Part shown: positions 11,305 to 22,243 of the stretch, in pieces | How the letters are laid out: each line of letters begins with the position of its first letter | How positions within the stretch are numbered: position 1 is the first letter of the stretch | DNA from: Pomphorhynchus laevis | Lineage: Eukaryota > Acanthocephala > Palaeacanthocephala > Echinorhynchida > Pomphorhynchidae | Length of the DNA stretch: 64,000 bases | Direction: 5' to 3' | Assembly: GCA_012934845.2 (NCBI GenBank) | Contig: WNNJ02000507.1 | Span: 121,851-185,850, forward strand | Notes under the pieces: model-generated | What the model saw: only the letters and a program-made list of their open reading frames with translations | What the model was told of the DNA's origin: nothing | The model's database searches: none | Translations under genes and position numbers: made by a program

Positions 11305-12351
11305 TTGGCCGAGCCTGTTGGAAGACATAATTTGTACAACATTTTCCTGCGAAGCTTCGCAGAACAGTATAAAAATAGAATATTATTCAACACGGTAAGG
11401 TACTACGAGACCGAGGTTAAAATTTCTTTTACCACCTCTGATCTGGCTAATGCCTATAAAGAATTTTTTAATAACAATCTTTCGAAGTTTGGTAGCCTGA
11501 TTTCAAAGCCTATCATGGCTTCCTTGAAAATAATAAATCTTCCTCCTCACTTGGAGCAAAAAGACATTGATGACCTTCAAGTACTTTTTAAAGTCTCTAA
11601 TTTTCGCCCCATTAAAGGAAAGAATGGACTACCTATTCCAATAGGTTTTGTCTCGGCTCCCACCGACATTGCCGAGACGTTAACCAAAACGTCCTGCAAC
11701 CCGTTTCTGGGTTTTAATTTAAAGTTTATTATTCTTGAAAATGATGATATGACCTTCCCCCACTGCAATCTTTGTCATGGATGGGGGCACTGGGCCTCAA
11801 TGTGTAAGTCAGAGAAGATCTGTGGCTACTGTTCCTCTAAAGAATGTATCGACATCGGGGGACAATGTTCATCCACCCCGCGATGTGTTAACTGCTCTGG
11901 TCCACATCCCACCTGGTCCAGGAGATGTGAAGCTTTTAAGGCCTATCGTCTCAAATTCTGTTCTTCACGTACAGTTAAAACTCCTGCTAGCTATGCTGAA
12001 ACCAGCGGTAGGATGTCTGACATGGACATCATACGTCTTTTCGATGCTCAAAAGCAAGCTATCTTAGGACAAATACAGCAACTAATCAACAGTCAGTTTG
12101 CACTGCTATATTCCTCTCCAATGATATCTCCAGCAACTATTCCAGAGTCAAAGAAACAAGGGGCTTCGGCCCACACCGTGCCTCCATTGAAGGTAGGCAG
12201 ACTACTCAAGGACAAGTCAAGGAAAGCCTCTACCACGGGAAATGAAGATATTGCCCGTGGGCAAGTGCCCACCCTGGACGGAGTTAGTGGAGGGAAGGGA
12301 TACCCATCCGCCCCTAGCTCTGTCAGGGATGAGGTAATCCCGCCCAGCTAA
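11305..12351 (+). CDS. LINE-A ORF1, gag-like RNA-binding protein
   Basis: This is a 348-residue ORF1 protein of a Jockey-like LINE, expected to bind and package the element RNA. An N-terminal region (residues about 60-150) with LKIINLPPHLEQKDIDDL looks like the RRM-type fold of these proteins. Cysteine knuckles follow at about 155-215: CNLCHGWGHWASMC (C-x2-C-x4-H-x4-C), a less regular CGYCSSKEC segment, and CVNCSGPHPTWSRRC. The tail is rich in S, P and K. It is open throughout. The true start could lie upstream, because Met 1 sits close to the 5' limit of recognisable sequence. Its stop is 9 bases before the ORF2 start. Confidence 0.85.
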   Translation: MAEPVGRHNLYNIFLRSFAEQYKNRILFNTVRYYETEVKISFTTSDLANAYKEFFNNNLSKFGSLISKPIMASLKIINLPPHLEQKDIDDLQVLFKVSNFRPIKGKNGLPIPIGFVSAPTDIAETLTKTSCNPFLGFNLKFIILENDDMTFPHCNLCHGWGHWASMCKSEKICGYCSSKECIDIGGQCSSTPRCVNCSGPHPTWSRRCEAFKAYRLKFCSSRTVKTPASYAETSGRMSDMDIIRLFDAQKQAILGQIQQLINSQFALLYSSPMISPATIPESKKQGASAHTVPPLKVGRLLKDKSRKASTTGNEDIARGQVPTLDGVSGGKGYPSAPSSVRDEVIPPS

Positions 12352-14671
12352 CTCAACACAATGCAGAGTACTCGTGAGCCTTTTTCACTGAATATCCTTC
12401 AGTGGAATTCGGGAAGTGCTTCTGCCCTTAGACTTTTATCTGGTAGAGATGCAGATGTTATAGTCCTTCAGGAGACGCGGTCTATCCGTCTCCCCCAGGA
12501 CATTACTCGATTTATCCCAAAGCAAATTTGTTCCCACTATACTCCGTACATAACCCCACCTCACTCCTCTTCTTCTCAAGGACTCTTGACCTTAGTTAAG
12601 TGCTCATTAAGATCCTCCCTCCTATTAAACTATTCATGTCCAGCCATGTCTTGTTTAGTAGTTTCACTCAGTAAGAACGGTAAACGCCTCAGTCTAGCCA
12701 ATAACTACATTCGTCCAGGAGAGATTCACAAGAACCGTGACCTCCTGGATGGTATTATTGACAGCGGCTATGACTTGATACTTGGAGACTTCAACGACAG
12801 AACTGGTCGTTGGATCAACGCAGCACTTCGCAGAGCTAAGAACGGTTATCTTATTCACAAATCACCTTCCCCTACCTTTCATTGCACATCTACAAATTCT
12901 ATCCTCGACATTTTACTGCTTTACTCGAGGTGGTTGTTAAAACCCCTCTGCACGAAGCAGTCGCACCAGCAATTGTCCACCTCTCATAACCTAATTCGTT
13001 GGAGAATTGAGGAAGATATGTTGCTTCGAAGAAGGTTTCACTTTGATCCAATCAGAGTGGCCTTCTTTCAAGCGGCTATCCAACTCTTTCCCTTAATAGG
13101 AAATGAGAGTTTGACCAAATTTAATACCTACCTCTTTTCGCAAGCTACCGCGATTTTATCGACTACCTATAAAGGTCGTATATACAATCCCACTCCGACG
13201 AAACTCAAGGTCCTAGCAAAATTACTGAACCTCCCTAATCTCTCTGCTTCCGCCAAACAGGCCCTCTCGAATGAATACTGGAGCACTAGATACAGGGTAC
13301 AGCTTAGTAGGGATAGGACTAGTATCGCTCGCCTTAATCCTTCTCAGTCTTCCTTTTGGAAGATTTTCAAAAAGGAGAAGTTTGTTTGCTGGAAGGATAG
13401 AGCATTGGGTTGGATAGGGAATGTAGGCCTTGATAAAGTTTTGGAGGAGTCACTAGCCCTACACAACTATGGAGCCACTCAATCACCTCAACCAATCCCG
13501 CCTTGGTGTAACTTCAGGAGTAGGGATCTATCTGTTACGGATATTCTTAACTCCTGGGGTCCACTCCCGGGCATCTCCAAATCCGTCGTTCCAGTTTCTT
13601 CTCTGGTCTGTCAGCTTTTGACAGCTGATCAGAGAAGAGAGGTGGCCGTAACAATGCTTTTAGCCTCCCCATCCGATGTAGCAGGCATCAATATTAGTAA
13701 GCGTGTTTTTATTCCTAAGAAAAAATCCTGCTCATGCACTAAAGATCTGCGACCCATTTCGATTCAAAATACCCTCGTCTCGATTTACGAAAAAGCGCTT
13801 GCGCGTAAAATTCGCAAACATTTAAGTAGGCGTAATTTGATCCCTTCAGGTTTTCATGGGTTCGTCAAAGGTCGCTTGAACCATTCAGCAGTTGGTGAGG
13901 TGGAGCAGTTTTGTCGGGATAACATCCATCGTCTAGTTATGGCTGTTTTCCTTGATTTTTCTGCTGCATTTGACCGCATCTCCATTCCTTTTGTGATCTC
14001 TTCTCTCAGGTCCCTCGGGTTGCCTGCGAGAATTGTGAACAGAGTGGAGATCCTGTTGTTTACCAAGCGATTTTACTATGAAGACGACCTCTGATGCGCG
14101 TCAGTTCTACCCTATTACGTGTTTACCTCAAGGATCCCCACTTTCTCCTATCTTATATCTTGCTGCCTCTATTAAACTATTCAAAATATTTAAACGCGAA
14201 AAACGTCTTGTGGTGTACGCTGATGACACCACAGCCATGTTCACTGGACACAGGTGTAAAGACGTAGTCTCTGACATCAGCCGTTTCTTTTTAAGATTAA
14301 AAGATCAGTTACCCATATCCAATCTTATTTTAAACTCAGCTAAATCGCAGGTGGTCGTCTTTCATGGCACACCTGCTACAAAGCAAAAACTTAAGAGATT
14401 AGCACTCTCTGCGCTCTCCTCCATATTTGCCTCTGAACCACTTCCCACCTTCACAAGTCGAGTAAAATACCTGGGGTTCACCGTTACGGTGAACTGGTCG
14501 GCGAAAGCTGACCTGGATAGACTCAAACGTATCCTGAAGAAAGCTAGGTGGGCCCTGAAACGGGCTCAGCATCTGTCATTGAAAGGGAAAGCCCAGGTGC
14601 GCCTTTGGGGCACTTGGGCTATCTCGGGATTAGTCTTCTTCTCAAGAGGACGTCCCCCAGAGCAAAGGCTA
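11305..14671 (+). mobile_element. LINE-A copy 2 (Jockey-like): ORF1, ORF2, 3'-broken
   Basis: This is the best copy of the dominant LINE in the window. ORF1 (gag-like) and ORF2 (endonuclease plus RT) lie in the usual order, separated by 9 bases. Homology with copy 1 stops at 14671, in the middle of the post-RT region (RPPEQRL), where unrelated sequence begins. The 3' UTR and tail are therefore absent, and the break is not normal 5' truncation. It must reflect a deletion, rearrangement or switch of template. Other pieces of the family are at 4593-7137, 25690-25950 and 52333-54760. Confidence 0.88.
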
Positions 14672-14701
14672 ACGTTTCATCAAACGCCGTGTTTCCATTG
14701 A
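12361..14701 (+). pseudogene. LINE-A ORF2, endonuclease-reverse transcriptase with one frameshift
   Basis: The first frame (12361-14094, 577 codons) holds an APE-type endonuclease: LNILQWNSG, VIVLQETRS, LILGDFNDRTGRW, and SILDILL before a SHN in place of SDH. It also holds the first half of RT: DLRPISIQ, GFVKGR and AVFLDFSAAFDRIS. Compared with copy 1, one extra base near 14089 shifts the reading. The second frame (14078-14701) continues with LPQGSPLSPILYLAASIKLF, the catalytic VVYADDTTAMF and a conserved thumb. The last 9 codons are not LINE sequence. There is no RNase H. The single frame change and the lost 3' end make it inactive, but it is recent by its open reading. Confidence 0.88.
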
Positions 14702-14956
14702 AATCGCTCTAGCAGCATATGCCTGCCTTCGAAGTCCAAGAGGAAACAAAGAAGGCAGATCATATGATAGTGAACGACTTGTTTTGAAAATCAGCTACAG
14801 CTTTGACAGTAAAAGCTATGTATGGGTCCATTTGCGGGAACCCTTTTTTTGTAAATTATTTATATTAAATTATTATATTAAAACAATAATTGATTATTAT
14901 TATATTATTATTTGGGAATCACCCACCCCGGATTCACATCAAAATTGTAACGATTA
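14672..14956. other. Junction sequence, unassigned
   Basis: Sequence joined to the broken 3' end of LINE-A. One frame stays open over the junction (RVSIEIALAAYACLRSPRG), but I do not recognise it. The right part is AT-rich. Confidence 0.4.
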
Positions 14957-15385
14957 TCCTCGCTGATGCTTATTCAACTTACGATTCCGGCCGTATTGTT
15001 GACGACCTGAGGGACAAACAAATAACGACGCTGCGTGCAATGATACAACTTATCGTTCAAGCACATAAAGAACATATTTTCGGGCTATCCATTCTAAATA
15101 CACGAACGACGAATAACCTGGTCGCGCATGCAGCCCGTAATGGAGCCTCATCGTGGCTAAGTGCGATTCCTTTAGCCCATGAAGTGTTTCATCAATCAGC
15201 AAACGAATTTAAAGATACCCTAAACGCTCGATACGGTCAGGTCGATCCCTCCCTAAAAACGACAATTGCATTTGCGTCGCACCAGTAATTATCGCTCATT
15301 CTCTATCGTGCAAAGGCGCCTTGCTTTTTATCCGGCATGATGCTGTTAGAGACATTATCTCTCTCGCAACATCTCGTTAAAATTT
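14957..15385 (+). pseudogene. LINE-D C-terminal fragment, second copy
   Basis: The open part (14957-15288) reads DDLRDKQITTLRAMIQ, then AHAARNGASSWLSAIPLAHE and NEFKDTLNARYG, the same GASSWL region as at 10845. In a shifted frame after 15280 it goes on as HSLSCKGALLFIRHDAVRDII, the zinc-binding and RHDxxRD end of the protein. One frame change and loss of everything upstream make it a remnant. It is a different part and copy from the RT pieces at 17110-17900, which I assign to the same family. Confidence 0.65.
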
Positions 15386-15452
15386 CACACTGCGTAGAAT
15401 GCGAACCATAACTAAACGCCATCCCTGACAACATGGCTTTCGAACGAACCCC

Positions 15453-15511
15453 AAATCCTGACGACTTGGTAAAGAAGCTCCAACATCCTGACGACTTGGT
15501 AAAGAAGCTGA
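15453..15511 (+). repeat. 30-bp direct repeat, two copies
   Basis: The block ATCCTGACGACTTGGTAAAG begins at 15455 and again at 15485, so the period is 30 bp. It sits just after the LINE-D remnant. No function is visible. Confidence 0.7.
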
Positions 15512-16594
15512 TACGCTAATAAAGCTAATTGCACCAAAAGAGTCAATCTGTCAACCAGGGCATATTATTATATAGCTGTCAAAATTAAACGCGATGTTGG
15601 CTTTGAGATTACACGCTCTGTGTACGCATACCTCCGTGTAGCAATATTAATAAAAAGATAATAAATATTCAAAAATTTTATTACATCTAAACATAAATTA
15701 TAGTTTCGTAAATTGTAGCCCCATTTGCAGGAGCCATTTCTTGTAATAATTTTTTTAAGAGAGAGCATTTATTATCCGATAAAATAAAAAACAATCAGTT
15801 TTGACATAGTTTAACTTAAAAATGATATTTACTAAGTGTAAGTCTGTACATTCCCTCTCGAACTTCCCGGGGCTCGGAAGCACGCGGATGAAGCACGGGC
15901 CACTTCAAATGACAACCGGATTTTGAGGTATGATATTATGTCGGCGTAGCTCGTGAGACTCTGTCTTGATTTCGCTGTAGCGATCAATTTTAATAAAGAT
16001 CAAGCACAATCTCCAAGTCTACCTGACGACGATAGGATAAACGGTACGAACAAACCTTTTTCGACTGTTGTTACTCTTTCTTCGTATTTCGAAATCTTCT
16101 TATTATCGTTGAACTCGAACGAGGATAAAAGGGCTCGGTTGGAAAATGATTGAGCAAAAATGGAAAAGACACTGACATCCATCAATGTCCGCTCATATCG
16201 TGTGATGTTAAGTCCTGTATCCATTCCACGTCTAGCCTTGCCCCATAGTCTCTTGAAGTGTTTGAATTGTATACCATTCATCGTAGCACGAGTTTCTTGT
16301 TATCTCTGGTAGAAGGCATGATTTTATTGCGTCCAACAATTAAGCAAGCCATACATGTTTGTATTGACATGTTCGTAGTGCGTGCGTCCACTTTGCTTAA
16401 AGGCCCTGTTAAGTCCTGTAAAAGCGACCTGCCGATCTATCTTAGCGACTAAAGTCAGGCGAGTGATGAGGAGCTTCTAATTTTTTAAATGTTGAGTGAT
16501 CGCTTCTTGTTTATACTCAAGTGAACCGACAGGGGGAACCAAGAATATGCAAACCGACCGATCTTTTGCGAATTTGTGGAGATGGCAGATTGTT
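15512..16594. other. No gene recognised
   Basis: Mixed AT-rich sequence. Short open frames at 15953-16281 on both strands overlap each other and show no family motif. The stretch may hold further LINE debris that I cannot identify. Confidence 0.4.
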
Positions 16595-17115
16595 TTTACA
16601 GAATGGACTTTGTGAACGTAAGGGTTGATGGTAAGTTCAAGGAGTTAGTACTCCGTTTTTTATCGTCAAACTCTATAACGAAGATGATCGTTATGGAATG
16701 TAGGAAATGAATGAAATGAAAAAGCGTTGTGTTGCACGAATTTCGAATCATGCAAACGAAAGGTTACTCTGCATGAAAAATTCAAGGGTAAGAGTGGGTG
16801 GTAATTTCAAGGAGTTAGTACCCCATTTTTTATCGTCAAATTCTATAACGAAAATTATCGTTATGGAATGTAGGGCACATAAGAGTTGTGTTGCACGAAT
16901 CTCGCATCATGCAAACGAAAGGTTACTCTGCTTGAAAAATCCAAGAGTAAGAGTGGATAGCATTTTCAAGACCACGTTTTTAATCGTCAAACTCTATAAC
17001 GAAGATTATCGTTATGGAATGTAGGGCATATAAGAGTTGTGTTGCACGAATTTCGAATCATGCAAACGAAAGGTTACTCTGCATGAAAAATTCAAGAGTA
17101 AGAGTAGATGACAAA
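16595..17115 (+). repeat. 151-159-bp tandem repeat, about three copies, partly coding
   Basis: GTTGTGTTGCACGAAT recurs at 16726, 16885 and 17036, with GCAAACGAAAGGTTACTCTG and ATCGTTATGGAATGTAG in each unit. A related half-unit starts near 16612. The reading NHANERLLCMKNSRVRVD..FKELV is repeated in the second and third units. The last unit runs without a break into the LINE-D reading at 17110. The repeat may therefore be an amplified piece of the LINE-D N-terminal region or the site into which it inserted. The small open frames here do not match a family I know. Confidence 0.65.
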
Positions 17116-17900
17116 TTCAAGGAGTTGGTACACAGTTTCTCGAAGAACTTCATCCTAGCTTTAATAACGCAGACAAAAGAGTATTACTCAAAAGTCGAAT
17201 TGAAGGATCAATACCACCATCACTCAATAGTATTCGATGAAATTGAGGCCAGCTCAAAAATTAGCGCTGCATCATCTATCAAGGGTGTTGCCGGTTGATC
17301 AGTAGTTGATGATGCCTGGCATTGACTGCTTACGAGTTTTAGATCTGAATCTGCTAACCTGGCTGAATGTTTTGCAAAGTTTGTCAGAACGTTGACCGAA
17401 GAAAAATACTAGATGAACTGCTGGATGCATTATGAATTGGTCGTATAATTCCGCTGAATATGAATCATGTGTAAGACCAGTTGTTATTGAAGAGGTGACA
17501 AGGAGATTCATAGACAAAGCTATGTGTAAGATCGTACAGGAAGACTTGCAATCGTTTTGTGGCTTAAAACAGGTTTGTCGGACAGCGTTGTGAAATTGAA
17601 TACGCCATTTATTCTTTACGAGACAGCTTCTTTAATCGCGACAGTGATGAATGTGTGCTGGCAATTCATCCTTCGAATGTATTTAATACCGTCAAGAGGA
17701 AAGCAGCACTTCAGAACATTTAGCATTATTGTCCCGCGTTAGGATACGGATTATGTAACACGTATGACTCGGAAACAGGACTCATCGTCGAGGATCAGCA
17801 CATTACATCCAATAAAGGCTACACTCTGGGAGACTCACTGGCAATGGCTGTCTTGTGAATTGACTGTGAATTGGCTATTACGCTGATGAAGGCAAATTTA
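17116..17900 (+). pseudogene. LINE-D RT fragment
   Basis: In changing frames this reads, in order: HHHSIVFDEIEASSKISAA and IKGVAG; a CVRPVVIEEVTRRFIDKAM block ending in LKQVC; then PSNVFNTVKRKAALQN, YCPALGYGLCNTY and GYTLGDSLAMAVL. This is the fingers-palm order (RPIGIGEVxRRIxGK, DAxNAFNSxNRxAALxN, EGxTQGDPLAMAMY) of the LINE family whose C-terminus carries GASxWL. The catalytic aspartate of the first motif is lost (DASNAF reads HPSNVF). There are several frame changes and stops, so it is long dead. Confidence 0.65.
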
Positions 17901-18976
17901 ATGTGCATACGAGCTTTTCTTTAAAACCTTATTATTTGATTATTATGATCAATTATTAGGCATTGATTTTCTATATATTTCATTATTCTTTTTAGCAAGA
18001 CTGGCTGCTACCACCAGCCTATCATATTCTTGCCCTTTTGAGCCGTCGCCAGACTGCTGACAGCATTTCCACGTTGGATGGCGATGCTAACGTTTTGGAG
18101 GATATACGAAGTAGCACGTGAATCCCCGGTAAGGTGCTTCAATCTTTTTCCTATCTCATTAACGAGAGCCAAAGCGGAAGAGCCCAGAACGGGCTCTTTC
18201 GCTTCGAAGAGCTCGCTTTGAAGGGTAAGTTCTGAAATTATGAAAAATTTATAATTATAATATTTATAATTAATATTTATATATACAATTATTTATATCG
18301 AATAATTTAAATAATTGAACTACCTTGAATTACGCTAGATAATCAAAATACACAAAAGGAAATATATCATTAGCATGTATTTGGCCCCTCTGCCTTGTTG
18401 TTTTAGGAGCAATATTCATATGCATTATATAAGATATTTTTCACAACAAAGTATAAACTGAGTTGCAAAAAAATCATAAGGGATTAAAAATCAGAATTTT
18501 AGAAAATTTCAAGATTTTTCCATCTTTTAATTCATTTATAGTATAAAATGCGTATGCATTTAACTGAATTATTTAAAACCTTGACTTATATTTCATCTGA
18601 CAGAAATATTTAAAACCTGTTTAGTATGAAATTATTATATAATTATTATATATTATAATATATTATATAATCTATAATTGAAGAGCACATTTAAAAAATG
18701 GCTTAATTATGCACTTTGTTTATAAATTGCATAATATTGTCGAAATATTTATAAAATATTTATTATTTTTAACAATAAAAATAAAAAAAAATTATTTCTA
18801 TTTTTTGTGATCTTGCTCTAAAATTAAAAATTTAACGATTTTTCATCAGTTCCATTATTTATGCAAAAACATGTGTATATTACCATATACAAGCAACAAT
18901 GTTATTTTCATTAGAGAAAAAAAAAATGTCAAAAATAAAAAATGAAATAATAAAAAAATCAGTTCAATCAATATGT
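17901..18976. other. Non-coding, with one exon-like island
   Basis: Mostly AT-rich DNA downstream of the RASSF gene. 17997-18224 is GC-richer, preceded by a pyrimidine-rich stretch ending TTTTTAG and followed by GGTAAGT, so it looks like an exon between splice signals on the plus strand. However, no frame is open across it and I do not recognise a product. The rest probably includes the 3' UTR of the gene at 18977. Confidence 0.4.
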
Positions 18977-20707
18977 CTAAACAAGCGTTTCTAGCGCCGC
19001 AACGTGCTGGTGTTTTACTTGTTGAATGCAATGTTCACTTTTATCCTTGATTGTTTTCTGGTATGAATTAGTTTGATTCTGGTGTTCTTCCGAGGTCATT
19101 GAGTTTATACCGGAGTCCGTATCGCCGGTTGCAGAACATACAAGTGTTTTTGACAATTTATTCAATTTACTATTTACTGTGAGATTGCCTGCATCCCCAG
19201 ATAATCTAGAAGGTAGAAGATCAGAAAATTGATTAATTTCCTGTTGATTCCAACTATTAACAATGTTAGTTGACTGCATGCATCGAAAGTTGCTTTCACG
19301 CGGATGCTGATCTGATACTTGAAGTTGAGATGCTATCAATGGATCGCTTACAACTAGCATTTTATCATCATCACTCTCATGGGTACCGTCACCCAGTCCT
19401 TCATTTGTTAACACCATTTGATTGTCCAATACCTTGTACAATAACATACTTTCAAGTTTATTCAAGTCGTTGCGTTTTGATTCAATATAGTTTTCAAGGT
19501 CTCTCATATTCAATTCCAAATCGTGAATTTCTTTGCACTGTATTCGAGTAAGCTCCCTACTTGCGTGTATATCATTTCTTACTAGGTTATTGATGCTGTC
19601 ACCGCCACAGTTTCTATTTACTATACAACTGGACTGCTCTACAGAATTGGTTGCCAACCAATTATAGACCAGCGGTGATTTCGAATTTTGCCGATTCACG
19701 CTATCTTCAGTATTTGCATGCAGATTTTTAAGTTCTACTTTCAGTAGTTGTTCTAGATCTTCATTAGTTTTCTGACCTATACTCAGGCGGTCAGAAAGCT
19801 GGTAATACAGTTGTGATAGATTATTGAACTGATCAAGCTTGTTAATTGATAGCGTTGGAAAAATAGATATCACAAATTCAATGTTATCATTGCTGCTGGT
19901 ATTGTTCGCTACTGCTAATCTATTATGCTGCTGCGAAGATAGCATCTGGTCTTCAAGATGACGAATTTGATCCTCCAATTCGTGTATCTTGCCTAATTGG
20001 CTTGTGACAAGTTTATCCTTTGCCAAAATACTTTCAATGGGATGTCGAGCTGTATATTTGTTTCGATTGAAAGGGGACGCTAGAGACAATGGCGACGAAT
20101 CAAATTGATTCAGGCTGTCATTTTTGTTGGGTGATTCATTGAATACATTGTTTGTAGCTTGGTGGTATGGTAGCGACGATGTTTTCGATGGTGGTATGTT
20201 ATTAATAGCTTGATGTCGACGACCTGCTGAAGACTTTCTAGACAGTAAGCGTTGAAAAAACGAAACACCATGAAAGTCATGCTGTGGTTGAGTATTAAGA
20301 AGAGAGCCGTTTTGTTCTGTCTTGCGAAGAAATAAAGTTATTCGAGCTTTAGAAGAACTCCATGCTCTCCATACCTTCATAACCTTAGCATTACCCTTAA
20401 TCGGTCTTTCAATTTCATCTCTCACTTCAACTATATTGTATTGACATACACGGTCATGCAGTTGCTGCTGTTGGTCATTGGTTTGTGTCACCAAGGTGTG
20501 CGATCTGTTTGATGAAAAAAACGAATTTGTCGATCCATTTGAAGATCCATTATTTGCAGGAATGGTCATTAACTGGTGTCTCAAAAGAGCGAACACTATA
20601 TCATCAAATGTGGTACGTTTTGATATGCCGGTGATCCATTTCTTCCTACCATCAACCCAAACAGGTATCTCTGGATCTGGAAAGGATTTCTTTCCACTAG
20701 AAAACAT
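18977..20707 (-). CDS. N-terminal RASSF family protein, RASSF9/10 (Meru-like)
   Basis: The only confident host gene: 576 codons without a break. Residues about 14-135 form a Ras-association domain of the N-terminal RASSF type, with IPVWVDGRKKWITGISKRTT at the first strands and KVWRAWSSSKARITLFLRK at the end. A long S/N-rich insert lies between them. Two heptad-rich segments follow: ILAKDKLVTSQLGKIHELED (about residue 225) and EIHDLELNMRDLENYIESKR (about 395-420). N-terminal RA plus coiled coil and no SARAH domain fits RASSF7-10, and the KRTT start is closest to RASSF9/10. In Drosophila, Meru links planar polarity to Par complexes in asymmetric cell division. The role here is inferred from family. 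GCAG just before the ATG could be a splice acceptor of a 5' UTR intron. Confidence 0.85.
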   Translation of the reverse strand: MFSSGKKSFPDPEIPVWVDGRKKWITGISKRTTFDDIVFALLRHQLMTIPANNGSSNGSTNSFFSSNRSHTLVTQTNDQQQQLHDRVCQYNIVEVRDEIERPIKGNAKVMKVWRAWSSSKARITLFLRKTEQNGSLLNTQPQHDFHGVSFFQRLLSRKSSAGRRHQAINNIPPSKTSSLPYHQATNNVFNESPNKNDSLNQFDSSPLSLASPFNRNKYTARHPIESILAKDKLVTSQLGKIHELEDQIRHLEDQMLSSQQHNRLAVANNTSSNDNIEFVISIFPTLSINKLDQFNNLSQLYYQLSDRLSIGQKTNEDLEQLLKVELKNLHANTEDSVNRQNSKSPLVYNWLATNSVEQSSCIVNRNCGGDSINNLVRNDIHASRELTRIQCKEIHDLELNMRDLENYIESKRNDLNKLESMLLYKVLDNQMVLTNEGLGDGTHESDDDKMLVVSDPLIASQLQVSDQHPRESNFRCMQSTNIVNSWNQQEINQFSDLLPSRLSGDAGNLTVNSKLNKLSKTLVCSATGDTDSGINSMTSEEHQNQTNSYQKTIKDKSEHCIQQVKHQHVAALETLV

Positions 20708-20850
20708 ACTGCAAATCTTATTCAGCTAAACATAAAAAGTCTGTATTAGAATTCGATGCAATAAATGCCAAGCGGAAGTTTATAGAGTTTAAAATTGTAC
20801 GTAAAAATGCTACATAATTGATAAGTACAAATTATTGTCCTTAATTCAAT

Positions 20851-20885
20851 CATGTCGATTCTTTCGATCAGAAAGAATCGACATG
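20851..20885. other. Perfect 15-bp inverted repeat upstream of the RASSF gene
   Basis: CATGTCGATTCTTTC, five bases, then its exact reverse complement GAAAGAATCGACATG. It lies about 145 bp before the RASSF start codon, so it could be a paired regulatory site or a stem in a 5' UTR. It could also be the scar of a small mobile element. Confidence 0.7.
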
Positions 20886-21687
20886 ATTAGTATTAAAATA
20901 TTTTACGCTGAATGATTTAAATAACCGTTCCAAAAATAGCAATACGGTAGATAAATGATTACAAACATGTCATAATGCAAACGATTCTCTAATATCAAGC
21001 ATATGGCATGCAGATACGATACATCTACATGTATCGAAACGGCCAATTTTTCATATGGAAAATATGTTATTTATTTAACATATTTAAAATTTTTTAACTC
21101 ATTTATTTAAAATATGTTATTTATTAGTCAATGAATTGACTAATAAATAACAGACGTTATTTATCCATGGCAGAGAGGCAAACCCATGTGTTGGGACTTC
21201 ACCTGCGTCGACCCCTTATCTGCCAGCCATTTAGCCTCTGCAATAGTGGAATACGGCGTTGTAGGCCGAAGACAGTAAAAGACAAAAATATATTTTCATA
21301 GAATCCAATATAATTTCTGCCCAATCGCTATTAAGACGTTGAGCGCGATGGACCAGAACGCATCAGTGTTCTTCTCAATGCTTGGAAAATTACTGCCCCG
21401 TCACTGCGGATAACCTCAAGCCGGTTCGTATCTGATCCAGCGTGTAAGCCAGGCAATACAGATGGGAAATGCTGCTTAAGTGCTCGAAAATTTAAGTAGT
21501 TCCATGAATTATATAGATTTACCAAAACTTTAAAAGATTGTAGTTCTATAATATTTTAATAGCTAAAAAACATATATATTAACATCACATTGTGTGATTT
21601 TATAGTCAACTTTTCAAGTTCACACAAGGTGATTTTATATATAACACAGACATATATTGTCCAATGATACGTTCAATGTGCTATTCA
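20886..21687. other. Non-coding upstream region
   Basis: AT-rich sequence with a near-perfect palindrome at 21117-21150, made of TTATTTATTAGTCAAT facing its complement. ATTGACTAATAAATAA is a word from the RT-B tail, so the palindrome looks like two tails joined head to head. 21150-21300 is GC-richer but unassigned. The open frame at 21331-21525 (minus) has no motif that I know. Confidence 0.45.
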
Positions 21688-22243
21688 ATTGTTCAGGGCG
21701 TTTAAACATCGAGAGGAATAGAAAAAAATTAATGTTCACAAATTAAACAAGCTAAATGAGTCTACGTATTTTATACTGTAAATTAAAAATAATGCAAAAT
21801 AAAAGTTAATTAGTTAAATAATAAAAAATTAATTAATAATAAATAATTATTATGAGATTTTATATAATTTATATCAAGATGAATTATAAACTGAAATTAA
21901 AAATAAACTTCATTTTTATGAATTGACTAATAAATAACAAACGATGTATCAGAATAAGAATTAGAGGTTATCAGGAGGGACTGCTATGTTATCAGGTTTC
22001 GGCCCCGTTCCTCTACCCAACATAGCAGCGGGGCCAAATACATGCTAATTGTATTTCCTCTGATAAAACTATCTAGTATCTTATTCTAATACAAAGTATA
22101 TTATTTATTACCCATCCATAAAAATTTGCCACTTAAGAGTTTAACTTTATTCTTTATATTATTGTGTTGATTTATATAGTCCGTTTCAAGTGTTGTTTTT
22201 TATTTTCTTTTTCTATTCCTCTCTATGTTTAAACGCCCTGAAC
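21688..22243. repeat. Inverted-repeat-bounded block containing an RT-B 3' end
   Basis: Both ends carry the same 40-bp word in opposite orientation: GTTCAGGGCGTTTAAACAT at 21691 and ATGTTTAAACGCCCTGAAC at about 22223. Inside, on the minus strand, lie the end of RT-B (near 22200-22080), the conserved tail core at 21974-22037 and the terminal word TGAGTCTACGTATTTTA near 21757. In this copy the core has 10 perfect base pairs (CTGCTATGTT with AACATAGCAG, 21981-21990 and 22019-22028) interleaved with 6 more (GGCCCC with GGGGCC, 22001-22006 and 22030-22035). Confidence 0.7.

Noticed and set aside
17997-18224. Host exon between splice-like signals
   Set aside because: No frame is open across it and no product is recognised; kept as a note only.
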